This document shows, piece by piece, positions 1-10,720 of a DNA stretch of 64,000 bases. Source of the stretch: Gorsachius magnificus (lineage: Eukaryota > Chordata > Aves > Pelecaniformes > Ardeidae); NCBI GenBank assembly GCA_034008185.1, contig CM067086.1:68804286-68868285 (forward strand), read 5' to 3'. A model generated the notes under the pieces. That model searched no databases. It was not told the origin of the DNA and saw only the letters and a list, made by a program, of their open reading frames with translations. The first letter of the stretch is position 1; the number at the start of each line of letters is the position of its first letter. Both the position numbers and the translations under genes were made by a program.

Positions 1-1329
1 GAGAGACACAGGTGAGCTGTGTCTGACACCTCCACAGCTGCAAGCAAAACCAGTGAATTGTTCCTTAAGGGGAAGGGAGTTGAGTTTTAATTTCCCTCTA
101 CAAAATCTGGGCACCAGCAAAGACTGCAAGTATGAGCAGCAGCGTGTAATGAGGAAAGTTGTGTTCTCAAGATGTCTCGACAGATTAGGAAAAAGGTTTA
201 GGTTTGCGAATACACTTTACAAGTCTTTTAAGGACTATCTAAAATCTTTGTTGTAAGGCTGTGAATCTTTTGAATTGCAGTGGTGTGAAAGCAGGATTGC
301 TTTTCCCATCTGCAAGGCTCTAAGGAGATGAGGGGCCTTGTATGATTGAAGCAAGAGCTGGCGATAAGAGTTGACTTTCTTTACCCACCGCCTGCCTTAT
401 ATCTTTCTCTCAAGAACCAATGAATCATCCCAGTAATCATCTTTTGGTGCAAAGATCACAGCAGTAACGTGGAGAGTTGCTTCTCAGTCTTTTAAAGCAA
501 GCAACCTACGTCTGGATTAACAGTCTGGAGTTTCTAGGGAACGAAGCAGGGTTTTGCAGCTCACTTCCCAAGCAAGCTGTTCCCACAGTGCTTTTTCTTG
601 CTTTTTTTTTTTTCTTTTTTGATGTGAAAGAGAAGTCAAGGCAAAGGACTTAATGCAAAGCACATAGAAATCGTGGAAGGACCGTCATTCCCTGTGGTGA
701 ACTTTGGGTAAGATCTTTGGTCTTTGTCTTCCTTTGGTCTTGTCCTATCTGCAGGCCATTGGCAATAAAAATAAAGTCAAGAATCTTTCCAATTAGCGCA
801 AACTCTTTCATGCATGTGAAAAGGAGACATCAGAGGTCAGTGACACCTGAGCCCTAGGAAGGGATTGCTGCCTTGCCTGACCCAGGGGATGCAGCTGAAA
901 CACAGAATACCCAGTGGTTTTTGGAAGATCCTGGAATTGGGCTGGATCTGGAGACGAAGGTATTGGCACTTACTTCTCAAAATGCCAGTGCTGGGTGCTC
1001 AGAAACAAGTGTCGTGCTGGATGCCAAGTTCACCAAACCTCCAAAAAGTGCTCATGGTGCTCCAAGACACATGGAAGCCTTCACATCTGCTTGGCAGATT
1101 CTCAGGTGACATTCTCATCTTTTTCATTGGGGGCAGGTTAAAATAAAATTGCTCACGAGCCTTAACAAAATGTAAAAGGGAGCAATGAAAATCAGTCAAA
1201 GCCACTTCTGGTGAGTGCACAGAGGTTGGACCTTATGTGGCATCCAAGTGCCCAGTCAAGTTTAAAATCAGTAATTTGCACAGTCCTGCTACTTAATATT
1301 GCTGTTCCCGCGGGGTGACACAGACACAA
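1..1329. other. MDGA2 intron (Ig3-Ig4 side), no recognised element
   Basis: This is the start of the intron that ends at 6684, on the assumption that the preceding MDGA2 exon lies upstream of the window. I see no coding exon, RNA gene or recognisable repeat. A T-rich run lies near 600-622. The short open frames at 865-1220 overlap in several frames and show no protein-like features. Confidence 0.6.
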
Positions 1330-1677
1330 TGTCCTGGTTTTGGCTGGGATAGAGTTAATTTTCTTCACAGAAGCTAGCATAGTGCTGTGCTTTGGATTCA
1401 GTGCTAGAAGAATGTTGATAACACGCTGATGTTTTTAGTTGTTGCCAAGCAGTGCTCAGACTGCTCAAGGACTTTTTGAGCTTCTCCTGCTCGGCCAGGG
1501 GCATAACAAGCTGGGAGTACAGCACAGCTAGGACCCAAACTGTCCAAAGAGCTATTCCATACCATAGAACGTCATGCCCGGGGGGGGTTGGTGGGTCGGT
1601 CGGTCGCTCGGGTACTGATCGCTGCTCGGGACGGGCTGGGCATCGGTCGGCGGGTGGTGAGCAATTGCATTGTGCCG
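1330..1677 (+). mobile_element. Truncated avian ERV LTR, sense orientation
   Basis: The segment opens with TGTCCTGGTTTTGGCTGGGA followed by the ATAGAGTTAATTTTCTTC block, the 5' start of a widespread bird endogenous-retrovirus LTR. The reverse complement of this opening is seen at the right ends of the LTRs at 22740-23262 and 46575-47163. Similarity continues through the TTCCATACCAT and GAGCAATTGCATTGTG blocks to about 1677 and then stops, so the 3' part of the LTR, with its polyadenylation region and terminal CA, is missing. No internal retroviral sequence was seen. The family assignment is from memory of bird LTRs. Confidence 0.75.
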
Positions 1678-2380
1678 AGCCTTCCCCCACGTCCGGCATC
1701 AGCTTCGGAAGCAGCCAGGGGCCAATCGTTATCACGTCGATGCCAAGAGCGCAGCCGCGAAGGGATTCGCATACGGTGTTTGATGCCATTGGTGTACCCT
1801 GAAATGGGCACTCACGAGATACGAACATTTCAATGCGTTAAAGGAGCATTTGGGGTTGATCAGGGTGGGGGTGGGAAGGTACGACTTACCTGACGAATAC
1901 AAACAGACCGTAGTTGAGTTACTGAAATGCGTTTTATTACTTTGAAATGTAATTAATGAGGGAGAGCAAAGGCAGCTTTATGAGGAGTTTCAGGACAGAA
2001 ATGGTTTCATCTTTGCCTGTTTGATCATATCATAGTTCTCTGGGGCCTCTTTGGAGACAGACTGGCACTTTCCTGAGTCTCAAAGTTCAGTTACAGACTT
2101 ATTTGTACATTTGCTGCTATTTTGTAGCCCTGTTTGTCCATAATGTCCTGAAATCTCTTCCGGGATGCTGCTGGGGTTAGCGTGTCTGCAGCACCATCTC
2201 CCACATTTTGCTGGTTAACCCCTTGTCTCTTTTATTTGCTGTATCTATGGACGATGTCCTGTGCATGAGGCTTTAGAGATGGGAGTTTGCTGGAGCAGGT
2301 CAGGACACTGGATGATCCAGCCCAGTCACTTTTTGTACCTAACACTCAGCCTGCGAAAAACCAAACCAAGAAGCAACAGC
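1678..2380. other. Intron, unassigned sequence
   Basis: Bases 1678-1900 follow the broken LTR and are richer in CpG than the surroundings, but I recognise nothing in them. The rest is AT-balanced intron with no exon or known repeat. Confidence 0.5.
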
Positions 2381-3006
2381 CACAGAATCACAGAATCGCA
2401 AGGGTTGGAAGGGACCTTGGGAGATCATCTGGTCCAACCCCCCTGCTAAAGCAGGTTCTCCTAGAGCATGTTACATAGGACATCGTCCAGGCGGGGGTTG
2501 AAGATCTCCAGAGAAGGAGACTCCACAGCCCCCCTGGGCAGCCTGGGCCAGGGCTCCATCACCCTCACAGTCAACAAGTTCTTCCTCCCGTTCAACTGGA
2601 ACCTCTTCTGCTTCAGGTTGTGCCCATGGCCCCTTGTCCTGGCACTGGGCACCACTGAGAAGAGTCTGGCTCTGTCCTCGTGACCCCCACCCTTGAGATA
2701 TTTGTAGGTGGTGATGAGATCCCCTCTCAGCCTTCTCTTCTCCAGGCTGAACAAGCCCAGCTCCCTCAGCCTTTCCTCGTAGAGGAGATGCTCCAGTCCC
2801 TTTATCATCCTAGTTGTTCTCCTCTGGACTCTCTCCAGGAGTTCCTCATCCTTCTTGAACTGGGGAGCCCAGAGCTGGACAGTGCTCCAGGTGGGGTCTC
2901 CCCAGGGCAGAGTAGAGGGGGAGGAGAACCTCCCTCACCCTGCTGGCCACGCTCCTCCTAATGCACCCCAGGGTGCCATTGGCCTTCTTGGCAACAAGGG
3001 CACACA
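2381..3006 (-). mobile_element. CR1 LINE 3' end, antisense to MDGA2
   Basis: The left end has the reverse-complemented CR1 tail CACAGAATCACAGAATCGCA, then the GGTTGGAAGGGACCTTGGGA block. It reads leftward through the ORF2 C-terminal region and 3' UTR. The right end lies in the block for '[14 protein letters not shown]'. Several frameshifts break the reading frame. The copy belongs to the type with 'AGCAGGTTCTCCTAGAGCATG', as does the copy at 9445-9850. Confidence 0.93.
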
Positions 3007-3670
3007 AAACTTGGTTGTCTTTGGTTTTTAGGCCATGAGCTGGAGAGTGGAGCCCTTCCTGGCCCATGAAGTAAGTGGCTTATGGCCCAATGGTTGAGGT
3101 TCTCTACCCCTTATTGCGGCTTGCAGATGGTATTGTAGCACTAGCCTTAACAAAGGACAAATGAACGTTAACGTGACTTTTCTATTAGACTTTGTTGTTC
3201 CTTTACAGGAATAAGAAACTGCTGAAATGGTCCTTAGGAGCACTTGAAGCAAAGGAGAAAAATTAAGAAATAAAAACAGTTTATTGAGGTTATTAGCAAC
3301 TACTTCTGTTTGAAATGTGCTCCTCATCATGCCTATCATGGGTTATTTTTTTCTTTTTCCCTCTCTGAAAATTATTTGCATAATATATTTATTGCGGTTT
3401 TGTGTATGTAAGCATTGTTTGTTCTCCCATTTTCAAAGGAAACGTTCAGCTTGTGTTTCCAAGTTACTTGCTGTGGCAGTTTCCAGCTGCCACGCAACGG
3501 ATGGTTCATCCTCTTGAATCGAAGCGTGTGTTCGTTCTGCTTCCTGGGGAACCGGCTGCAGCCTTTAAAAGGGAATGAGAGGTAGAAAAGTGCATTTTGG
3601 TGCAAATTTAATCTAAATAAAATAGAATTCCTGAAACTTTCTTAAATAAATTTAATAATAATAAATTCTT
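3007..3670. other. Intron; AT-rich segment ending in a poly(A)-signal-like motif
   Basis: No exon was seen. The last 60 bases are AT-rich and carry AATAAA at 3616-3621 and again at 3645-3650. The second lies 20 bases ahead of a 22-base A run, the spacing of a mammal- or bird-type polyadenylated mRNA end. Whether the upstream bases derive from a transcript cannot be told by eye. Confidence 0.4.
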
Positions 3671-3692
3671 AAAAAAAAAAAAAAAAAAAAAA
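3671..3692 (+). repeat. A22 homopolymer joined to a CR1 5' truncation point
   Basis: This is an uninterrupted run of 22 A directly preceded by AATAAA-bearing sequence and directly followed by the 5'-truncated CR1 at 3693. CR1 itself has no poly(A) tail, so the tract is not the tail of that element. Confidence 0.85.
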
Positions 3693-4119
3693 GAGCACCT
3701 CTCTTATGAGGCCAGGCTGGGAGAGTTGGGGGTGTTCAGCCTGGAGCAGAGGAGGCTGCGGGCAGAGCTGAGTGCGGCTGCTCAGGGCTTCAAGGGGGCC
3801 CAGAGGAAAGGGGGGGACAAGCTTTTTAGTAGGGCCAGCTGGGACAGGACAAGGGGGGATGGCTTTAAACTAAACCAGGGTAGATTAGATTGGATCTAAG
3901 GAGGAAATTCCTTCCAGTGAGAGTGGTGAAACCCTGGCAGGGGTTGCCCAGAGAGGGGGTGGAGGCCCCATCCCTGGGACCATTCCAGGCCAGGTTGGAG
4001 GGGGCTGTGAGCAACCTGATGTGGTTCAAGGTGTCCCTGCTCCTGCAGGGGGGTTGGGCTGGGTGACCTCTAGGGGTCCCTTCCAACCCAAAGCATTCTG
4101 TGATTCTATGATTCCATGA
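3693..4119 (+). mobile_element. CR1 LINE 3' end, sense
   Basis: The copy starts abruptly in the ORF2 C-terminal region at GAGCACCTCTCTTATGAGG and runs through GGACAAGCTTTTTAGTAGGG, the TGCAGGGGGGTTGG block and the CR1 tail ending ATTCCATGA. It belongs to the 'CTCTAGGGGTCCCTTCCAAC' type. Its 5' truncation point matches that of the minus-strand copy at 61642-62069. Confidence 0.95.
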
Positions 4120-6285
4120 AAAACACATCAACCACTTGGATTCTTCAGTACACATTTGCAACTAAATAGGTGCACCCAGATGACCGCCTTTAGTGCCATA
4201 CCTGCTCAGCACAGCAAATGTAACAATTTTTTAATTAGCTGATTAAAGGGCCTGGAAGAAGTTTCTCACACCATGTGTGAGGGGGTGTCCACAAGTAGCC
4301 AGATTTTACGCTGCTTTTCCCCCATTGAAAACCACCCTAATTATTAATTAAATGTTAATTCTTTTCAAAGTCATGAAAGTGCTAATTCAGCACGGCATTT
4401 GCAAGCCCCGAAGAGTTGCTTTGTTCAAGGAGCTACTGACGGAACAAAACTGAGTCGGAATTAGCATTTTCACTGCTTGTAGAGACGTAAGGAGCCAAGG
4501 CACCGTGCTTTCTTGGTGTGCTTTGTGCCTTGTACATCTATTTCCGTTTGACGTTGCTACACTTGCCGTACGCACTATGGTATCACCCAAAGCATGGGAT
4601 CCAGGGACATTTTCAGCTTGTAGCCTTTGCCGTTTGTAATAACATCGCAATTTGTTGGCCATAAATCTGTAAATATGTGAGGCCAGACAGGCGAGTGCTG
4701 CAAATGGGTCCTTTACTCAAATGCTCCACACCCGGGGCACTGCGCGTGGATGGGGGGGCAGAGAGAGTGGGGGGGGACAACAGGGCAGCTTGGAAAACTT
4801 CTCAGTAGAAGCCAGCACAATGACAAGGAACGGTGGATTTAAATATTTGTCTTCCAGTGCTTGCATTCAACCTGAGTAATTGCTTGTAACATTTCTAACT
4901 GGTATTTTCATTGTGGAACTTTCCATTTGGAGATAGCATATATAAACAGGCATACATACTTATGCACACATATACAGAAGGAGAGGGGTCTTGGGATTGT
5001 ATAAGTAGCATTTTATATTCAGTACATCAAAATATATGTGTATTTGAAAGACTTAATGGCTGATTCTGAGGCACTCTTCCAAAAATAAGTATCATACCAA
5101 CACTGCTTTAGAGCAATCACTTCACTAACGTAAATGGTGATAGTTTCTGGATAGTTTTATGCTCATTTAAAGAGTGACAAGAAAAAAATCAGATAAGTGA
5201 GTTGCAGTATTATTTTTCTCTGTGGAATAGATTCATGAGGGAATGTTAGTAAAAGATGCTGGTCTTGCTGGGAAGATGGTGGGAGAATTGTGCTTTCCAG
5301 AGTGGCTCTGCCCCGGCGTGGGTGTAGGGCACTGAGCCCACCTTTGAAATGGCCTCAAAAAACTCCTCTGCCTTGGGGTTCCCATCTGAGACACTGAGAC
5401 TACCTTATCTCTGCTTTGCTGTGGGTTAGAGAATTAATTAAATTTGTATTGCGGGCTTGGATAGTCTTGGATGCAGATAGAGTTCCTTGGGATACACCGT
5501 GCCTCCTAAGCGATAACGTGATCTCAGTTTTGTGTGCAACCTTCAGCCTCCGGTTGCTCCTGCGAGTACAGGATGGGTCTTCCTCATCTGACAAGACCCA
5601 GCCAAGGACGTGCAACCAAGGTGCTTGTGATGGGCTCTCCCACATCGTTATATCCCAGAAGAGCATCCTTTTGCCATTGACCATTGCGAAGGCCTGAAGA
5701 TGTACTTTCAGCCCCCTTACCTTTTGGAGGCGGCAGCGATTTGCCCACATGAACAAGGCGGTGCAGTCGGCCACCGCTGCTCTGCCGTTCGGTGGGGTAA
5801 GGCAGCCGCGGAGCCGGAGGGAGCCCTCCGGGCTGCCACAGGGAAGGAGCAGGGTGTGTAAACCAGGGCAGGCTGTAGCCTCTGCCCTGTGCTCACCCCT
5901 TCGCATTTAACCAGCTGGCACAAAGCTATTTTGCATGGCTGCGTTTGTTTCCAGATAGATCAGAGATGACACTGCTGGTTGTATTTGTGATGTTAGGTTG
6001 GTATCTCTATTTTCTCTTCTCTCACTACTCTGATAGCATGGGGGTGAGGAAGGGCTTGCAAATACCTCCAGAGACAGGTAACAAACACTGAAGGTTCACG
6101 AGTTATTTTTGTTACTCTTCAGTTGTCAGCAGCTCAGCCTAATTTCACTGCTGTGACTTCCTATTTTTTCATTTTGGAAATGCCAAGTACTGTAGCCATG
6201 TATAATCTATGATGATATTTGATTAAGATCTGATCCTACAAGAAATTAACCATGTGCATTGGAAGCTTCGGTGACTTCCTGAGCA
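4120..6285. other. Intron, no recognised element
   Basis: About 2.2 kb without an exon or a repeat I can name. G-rich short runs occur near 4749-4779. The minus-strand open frame at 5400-5906 (168 codons) lacks domain-like features and lies in a GC-richer stretch, so it is best read as chance. Confidence 0.55.
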
Positions 6286-6566
6286 TCATAGAATCACAGA
6301 ATGGTTTGGGTGGGAAGGGACCTTTAAAGGCCACCCAGTCCAACCCCTGCGATGAGCAGGGACATCGTCAACTGGACCAGGTTGCTCATTGCCCCATCCA
6401 ACGTGACCTTGAATGTTCCCAGGGATGGGGCATCCACCACCTCTCTGGGCAATCTGTGCCAGTGTTTCACCACCTTCATTGTAAAAAAATTTCTTCCCTA
6501 TATCTAGGCTGAATCTCCCCTCTTTTAGTTTAAAACCATTACCCCTTGTCCTATCACTACAAGACC
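6286..6566 (-). mobile_element. CR1 LINE 3' end, antisense, close to the Ig4 exon
   Basis: The reversed tail CATAGAATCACAGAATGG is followed by GGGAAGGGACCTTTAAAGGC. The element ends in the block corresponding to '[10 protein letters not shown]' of ORF2. The reading frame is decayed. Its right edge is only about 118 bases from the Ig4 exon acceptor at 6684, so it is one of the repeats nearest to coding sequence here. Confidence 0.93.
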
Positions 6567-6684
6567 TATTAAAATTGTATGCGGGCATAAGGTGAAGCAT
6601 GAGCATAATAAGTGTTTGCAAAGTCTGAATATGCAAAATTGGTACTTTATTATAGTAAACATTTTTTTTTTTTTCATATTTCAG

Positions 6685-7014
6685 CCTTAAAAAAAGGACG
6701 GTTTTGGATCACCCCTGACCCATATCACAAAGATGACAACATCCAGATTGGGCGAGAGGTGAAAATCTCCTGCCAGGTAGAAGCCATCCCTTCCGAAGAG
6801 CTTACGTTCAGCTGGTTTAAAAATGGACGTCCCTTGCGAAGCTCTGAACGGATGGTCATCACACAGACTGACCCTGACGTTTCACCTGGCACCACTAACC
6901 TGGACATCATTGACTTGAAATTCACTGACTTTGGGACATACACATGTGTGGCATCTCTGAAGGGAGGTGGCATATCGGATATCAGCATTGATGTCAACAT
7001 CTCCAGCAGTACAG
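6685..7014 (+). CDS. MDGA2: MDGA2 exon, fourth Ig-like domain
   Basis: This internal coding exon has 330 bases and encodes 110 residues, the first and last codons being split with the neighbouring exons (phase 1 at both ends). The acceptor is a T14 tract followed by CATATTTCAG. The donor is CAG|GTAAGG at 7014/7015. The peptide starts ALKKGRFWITPD and carries an Ig fold core: Cys30, Trp44 (SWFKNG), the Asp82-x-Gly84-x-Tyr86-x-Cys88 motif, and an N-glycosylation sequon NIS at 105. From memory it matches MDGA2 nearly residue for residue and differs clearly from MDGA1, which has 'FQITPD' followed by a different domain. MDGA2 is a GPI-anchored neuronal surface protein with six Ig domains, a fibronectin-III-like domain and a MAM domain. 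It binds neuroligins and restrains synapse formation. The open frame that begins with Met at 6612 runs through the intron and is not a real start. Ig numbering assumes the standard six-Ig layout. Confidence 0.97.
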
Positions 7015-7016
7015 GT

Positions 7017-8541
7017 AAGGAGGCTTTCTTTGACAGCAGTTTTACTTCAAGATAGCCAAGCTATGGTTTTCCTTGACTCGTGGGAAAAAGAGGAGTATAG
7101 GCAGAGCACGGCTCACCATGGGGAAGTTCAAGCAGACCCCAGATCAAGGGCTGAGTTGCATTGATTAAAGGACAGAAACCTGAATAAGTGGCATGTGGGG
7201 CACCCTCCCAAGAGGACGCTAATGTCTGATTTACCCAGACAAGCCCTCTTCTACTGTCAGAAAGGTTTATGCTTCTGTAGAAGGACTTTGGCCTTTATTT
7301 AGGACTTCAAGGCATCCAGAGTCATGAAAAAATAGCTGGTGGGAAATTACAAGCAGAAACAGGAGGGTGTTACGTTATCCAAACTGCATCCATCCAGCTA
7401 CTCTAATCGAACAGCAAGTGCCAAGTATGGAGGACGAAGCTCTTTTTTCTTAAGGATTAAGCATTGTGTGTCAGTGAATCGTGCTATTCCCAATAGGCAA
7501 AAAGTTTAAGGTATCTATTGCATGTATTTCCAGGTCAGTGAATGAAACGTCTCTCTCTTTGATGAGCTAGAGCCTTGGCTATTACTTTGGCTAATAATAA
7601 ATATCCTGTTATTCCTACTATGGAATAGGAATGTGTAGCACAATAGTAATTGCCTGCTTTTCTTTATCTCATTGCTAAAAGCTGGTTGGTAACCAATAGA
7701 TTTCTGACTTCCCCCCCCCCCCGCCCAGTAGCTGACTTTAATAACTGAGGTAGTCCATGTTAATAAAATGAACTAGAAAACATTCTGAATGCATAATGGT
7801 TTTCCTGCCAAAAATTAGTTACAACTGGGAAAAAAAAAAAGTTGTTGCCGGTTGATTTCTACAGAGGATAAAAAAAAAAAAAGTATTTCTGCTTTCAGAA
7901 CACTATTTTATGTTAAAATGCAGAGGCAAATAGTGTCAGTATTATATCTGCTACCCATCCTGACTTTTATATGAAGTGTTGCTGTCCTTCTTCTCAGATT
8001 GTGCTTGTTATTCACTGGGGTAAGGCACGCGGTGCACGCCGTTTAGGAGTAAGATGACAAAGAACACATTGGAAAACATTTTTGTAGCAGGGAAAGAAAA
8101 TGTTTAATAGGCATCTTCTGACCCCTTTTTACCAAGCACATCCAAGTATGTGCTTTCTACTTTTTCAAAAAGATGAAATGCATACTTTTTCCTCAAAGAC
8201 TATACCCCCATTTCTACTCTCCAAATTTTACACCACCAGTAATATTTTGCAAGCACATCATGTCTAAACAATCTCTCTTACAACATAAAAGGTAAATCAT
8301 TGTGTAGACTTTAATATGTGAACTTGCCTTCCGTCTTCAGTAGGATACTGGTATGATGGATCCTGCCTGAGTGCCGCATGGCTTCTGCCATGAGTCTGGA
8401 GGGTGCGCCTGCTGAAAGGGTTCCGTAAAGAATATTACGTACAACAGGGAGATGAGGCAGGATTAACCTCTGGTTTGGATAGGAGCCTGGGAAGTAAAGC
8501 CTTGTGATTGAGATAGGGGTCACTGAAGCAAAATGAGCATC
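7017..8541. other. Unique intron stretch with short homopolymers
   Basis: No exon or transposon recognised. It holds a C-run near 7710-7723 and two A-runs near 7831-7840 and 7869-7881. The sequence is AT-rich and otherwise unremarkable. Confidence 0.6.
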
Positions 8542-8876
8542 GCTCCCTACAACTGCCTGACAGGAGAGGGGAGCCGGGGGGGTTGGGCTCTGCTCCCAGG
8601 GAAGGGGCGATGGGACGAGGGGCACCAGCCTCAAGTTGTGCCAGGGCAGGGTGAGGTTGGCCCTGGGGAACAATTCCTTCCCCAAAGGGCTGTCAGGCAC
8701 TGGAAAGGGCTGCCCAGGGAAGGGGTCGAGTCCCCAGCCCTGGGGGGATTTAAGAGCCAGGCAGATGCAGTGCTTAGGGCCAGGGTTTGGGGGTGGGATG
8801 GCAGGGGTAGGGGAATGGTTGGGCTTGATGATCTTAAAGGTCTTTTCCAACCTAAACGATTCTATGATTCTATGAT
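8542..8876 (+). mobile_element. CR1 LINE 3' end, sense
   Basis: The copy opens at CTCCCTACAACTGCCTGACA, followed by the GTTGTGCCAGGGCAGGGTGA block, GCTTAGGGCCAGGGTTTGGG and the tail ACGATTCTATGATTCTATGA. It is the 'TTAGGGCCAGGGTTT' type shared with 12556, 19083, 30260, 40591 and 47262. It abuts an older CR1 ORF2 fragment on its right. Confidence 0.95.
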
Positions 8877-8878
8877 AT

Positions 8879-9391
8879 ATAAGGCCATGGGACTGGATAG
8901 GAGGTCTCTAAGGGAACTGGCCAGTGTCACTTCAAGGCCACTTTATTATCTTTGAAATGTTGTGGTGACCTAAGGAGATCCAACAAAGACTGGAAAAAAT
9001 GAAATTTTAGCCCATCTTCCAAGAAGACAAGAAGGAGATGCAGGCCAGCCATTCTCACCTCAGTCCGTTGGAGGGCCAAGGACCGTGTTCTAGAAGTTGT
9101 ATCAATCCACGTGAAGGACCAGGAGGTGACCGGGAACAACAAGCATGGATTCTCAGAAGCGAACTGTTCCTGGCCCAGCCTTGTTGCCTGCTGCGAGGGA
9201 AAGGCTGTCTGTGTGGGCCAGGGGAGGGAGAGGAAAGCTGTTTGCCTTGACTGGAGTTAAGCCTTCATCACAGACTTTTGTAGCATCTTTATAGCCAAAC
9301 TGGTGAAGAATGGTTTGGAGAGGTGGACTGGGCATAAGGGGTGTTTGGAAAATGAGATGCAGAGGGCTGTGCTCACTGCTAAGTCCAAATT
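8879..9391 (+). mobile_element. Old, decayed CR1 ORF2 reverse-transcriptase segment, sense
   Basis: Blocks in order recall the CR1 ORF2 start of the reverse transcriptase: GGAACTGGCCAGTGTCACTT (arginine/proline linker), CCCATCTTCCAAGAAGACAA ('PIFKKGKKE'), GGCCAGCCATTCTCACCTCA ('RPVSLTS'), CAACAAGCATGGATTCTC ('SQHGF'), GTTTGCCTTGACTGGAGTTA ('VYLDFSK') and GGTGAAGAATGGTTTGGAGA. All are in the right order but frameshifted and stop-ridden, much older than the CR1 3' ends nearby. The 3' part of the same element is not seen downstream. Confidence 0.75.
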
Positions 9392-9444
9392 TGCGTGTGG
9401 ATAAGTGAACAAGCAGTCAGCACTTACAGTTCCTACCCTGAAAC

Positions 9445-9850
9445 ATCACAGAATCACAGAATCACAAGGGTTGGAAGGGACCTCGGGAGATCATCCAGTC
9501 CAACCCCCCTGCTCAAGCAGGTTCTCCTAGAGCATGTTACACAGGACTTTGTCCAGGCGGGGGTTGAAGATCTCCAGAGAAGGAGTCTCCACAGCCCCCC
9601 TAGGCTGCCTGTGCCAGCGCTCCGTCACCCTCAAAGTCAAGAAGTTCTTTTTCCTGTTCAACTGGAATCTCTTCTGCTTCAGTTTATGCCCATTGCCTCT
9701 TGTCCTGGCGCTGGGCACCATTGTCTGGCTCCATCCTCGTGACACCCACCCTTGAGATATTTGTCCGTGTTGATGAGGTCCCCTCTCAGTCTGAACAAGC
9801 CCAGCTCCCTCAGCCTTTCCTCATAGGGGAGATGCTCCAGTCCCTTTATA
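9445..9850 (-). mobile_element. CR1 LINE 3' end, antisense
   Basis: The reversed tail CATCACAGAATCACAGAATC leads into GGTTGGAAGGGACCTCGGGA and AGCAGGTTCTCCTAGAGCAT, and the element ends near GATGCTCCAGTCCCTTTATA. About 25 bases seem deleted where CTTCTCTTCTCCAGG is expected, near 9790. It is the same type as the copy at 2381-3006. Confidence 0.94.
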
Positions 9851-10106
9851 ATTTATGAAACATAATGCTCACGTACACAGACCTTGCAAGACAGGAGGAA
9901 AACGCTAATTTTATTTAGTTCGGTCAGTTCTTACTGTATTATTTACTATTTATTGACTATTTTTGTTATCGTTCAGGGATCCTTGAATATTTTACTTCTT
10001 TTTTGCTAAATTTTGTAAGAATAAACCAGCAGTATTTATTTTTGCCGTTTGATAACTCTTGAAATGATTTTGCGCAATTTTGTGGACCTTTAGTTAACTT
10101 CAGAAT
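9851..10106. other. Short AT-rich intron spacer
   Basis: AT-rich sequence between two CR1 fragments, with nothing recognised. Confidence 0.5.
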
Positions 10107-10720
10107 GCCTATGCTGGAGCAACCCAAGGAGCTGGCTTCCCTCCAGTGGTGCAGGCTGGGGCTGCCCAGCCCGGGAGCAGCTCTGCAGGGGCCTGGTAGG
10201 CAGTGGGCGGACCTGAGCAGCACCGTGCCTTGGCAGCGATGGAGGCCAATGGATACCATGTCCAGTTTTGGACCCCCAATGCAGGAGAGGCTTCAACAAA
10301 CTAGGCCGAGTCCAGCGGAGGCCGTGAAGATGGTGAAGAGCAGCTGAGGGAAGGGGTTTTTTCCAGCCTAGAGAAGAGACAGCCCTGGAGCACCAACAGT
10401 GGCCGTCCCCTGCCTATAAGGGATGTATCAAGAGGATGGAGCCAGGCTCTTCGCAGCAGTGTGTATCGGGAAGGTGAGAGGCAATGGGGATGAGTTGAAA
10501 TGAAAAGTTCAGGCTGGATACAAGGAGCAACTTCTCCCCCATGAGGACATCTGAGCGCGAAACAGAGACATTGTGGGATCTCCAGCCTGGGAGATTTTGA
10601 AGACCTGATAAAGCCCTGAGCAGCCTGGTCTGACCGCACATCTGGCCACGCTTTGAGCTGGGGCTTGGACTAGAGACCTCCTGAGCTCCCTTCCCTCCTC
10701 AGCTATCCCCATGACGACTG
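10107..10720 (+). mobile_element. Old CR1 3' end, sense, strongly diverged
   Basis: The order of blocks follows a CR1 3' region: 'AGCAGCTCTGCAGGGGCC', 'CCAGTTTTGGACCCCCAATG', 'AGGCTTCAACAAACTAGGCC', 'CTGGATACAAGGAGCAACTT', 'GATTTTGAAGACCTG', 'GCTTGGACTAGAGACCTCCT' and 'CTCAGCTATCC' at the 3' end. The terminal octamer tail is gone. No open frame survives. It is an older subfamily than the ATTCTATG-tailed copies. Confidence 0.72.

Noticed and set aside
5400..5906. 168-codon minus-strand open frame
   Set aside because: No homology that I recognise, GC-rich composition, overlapping frames open on the other strand.
6612..6684. Met-initiated coding start just before the Ig4 exon
   Set aside because: The stretch is a poly-T tract and splice acceptor; the exon is internal and in phase with the previous exon.
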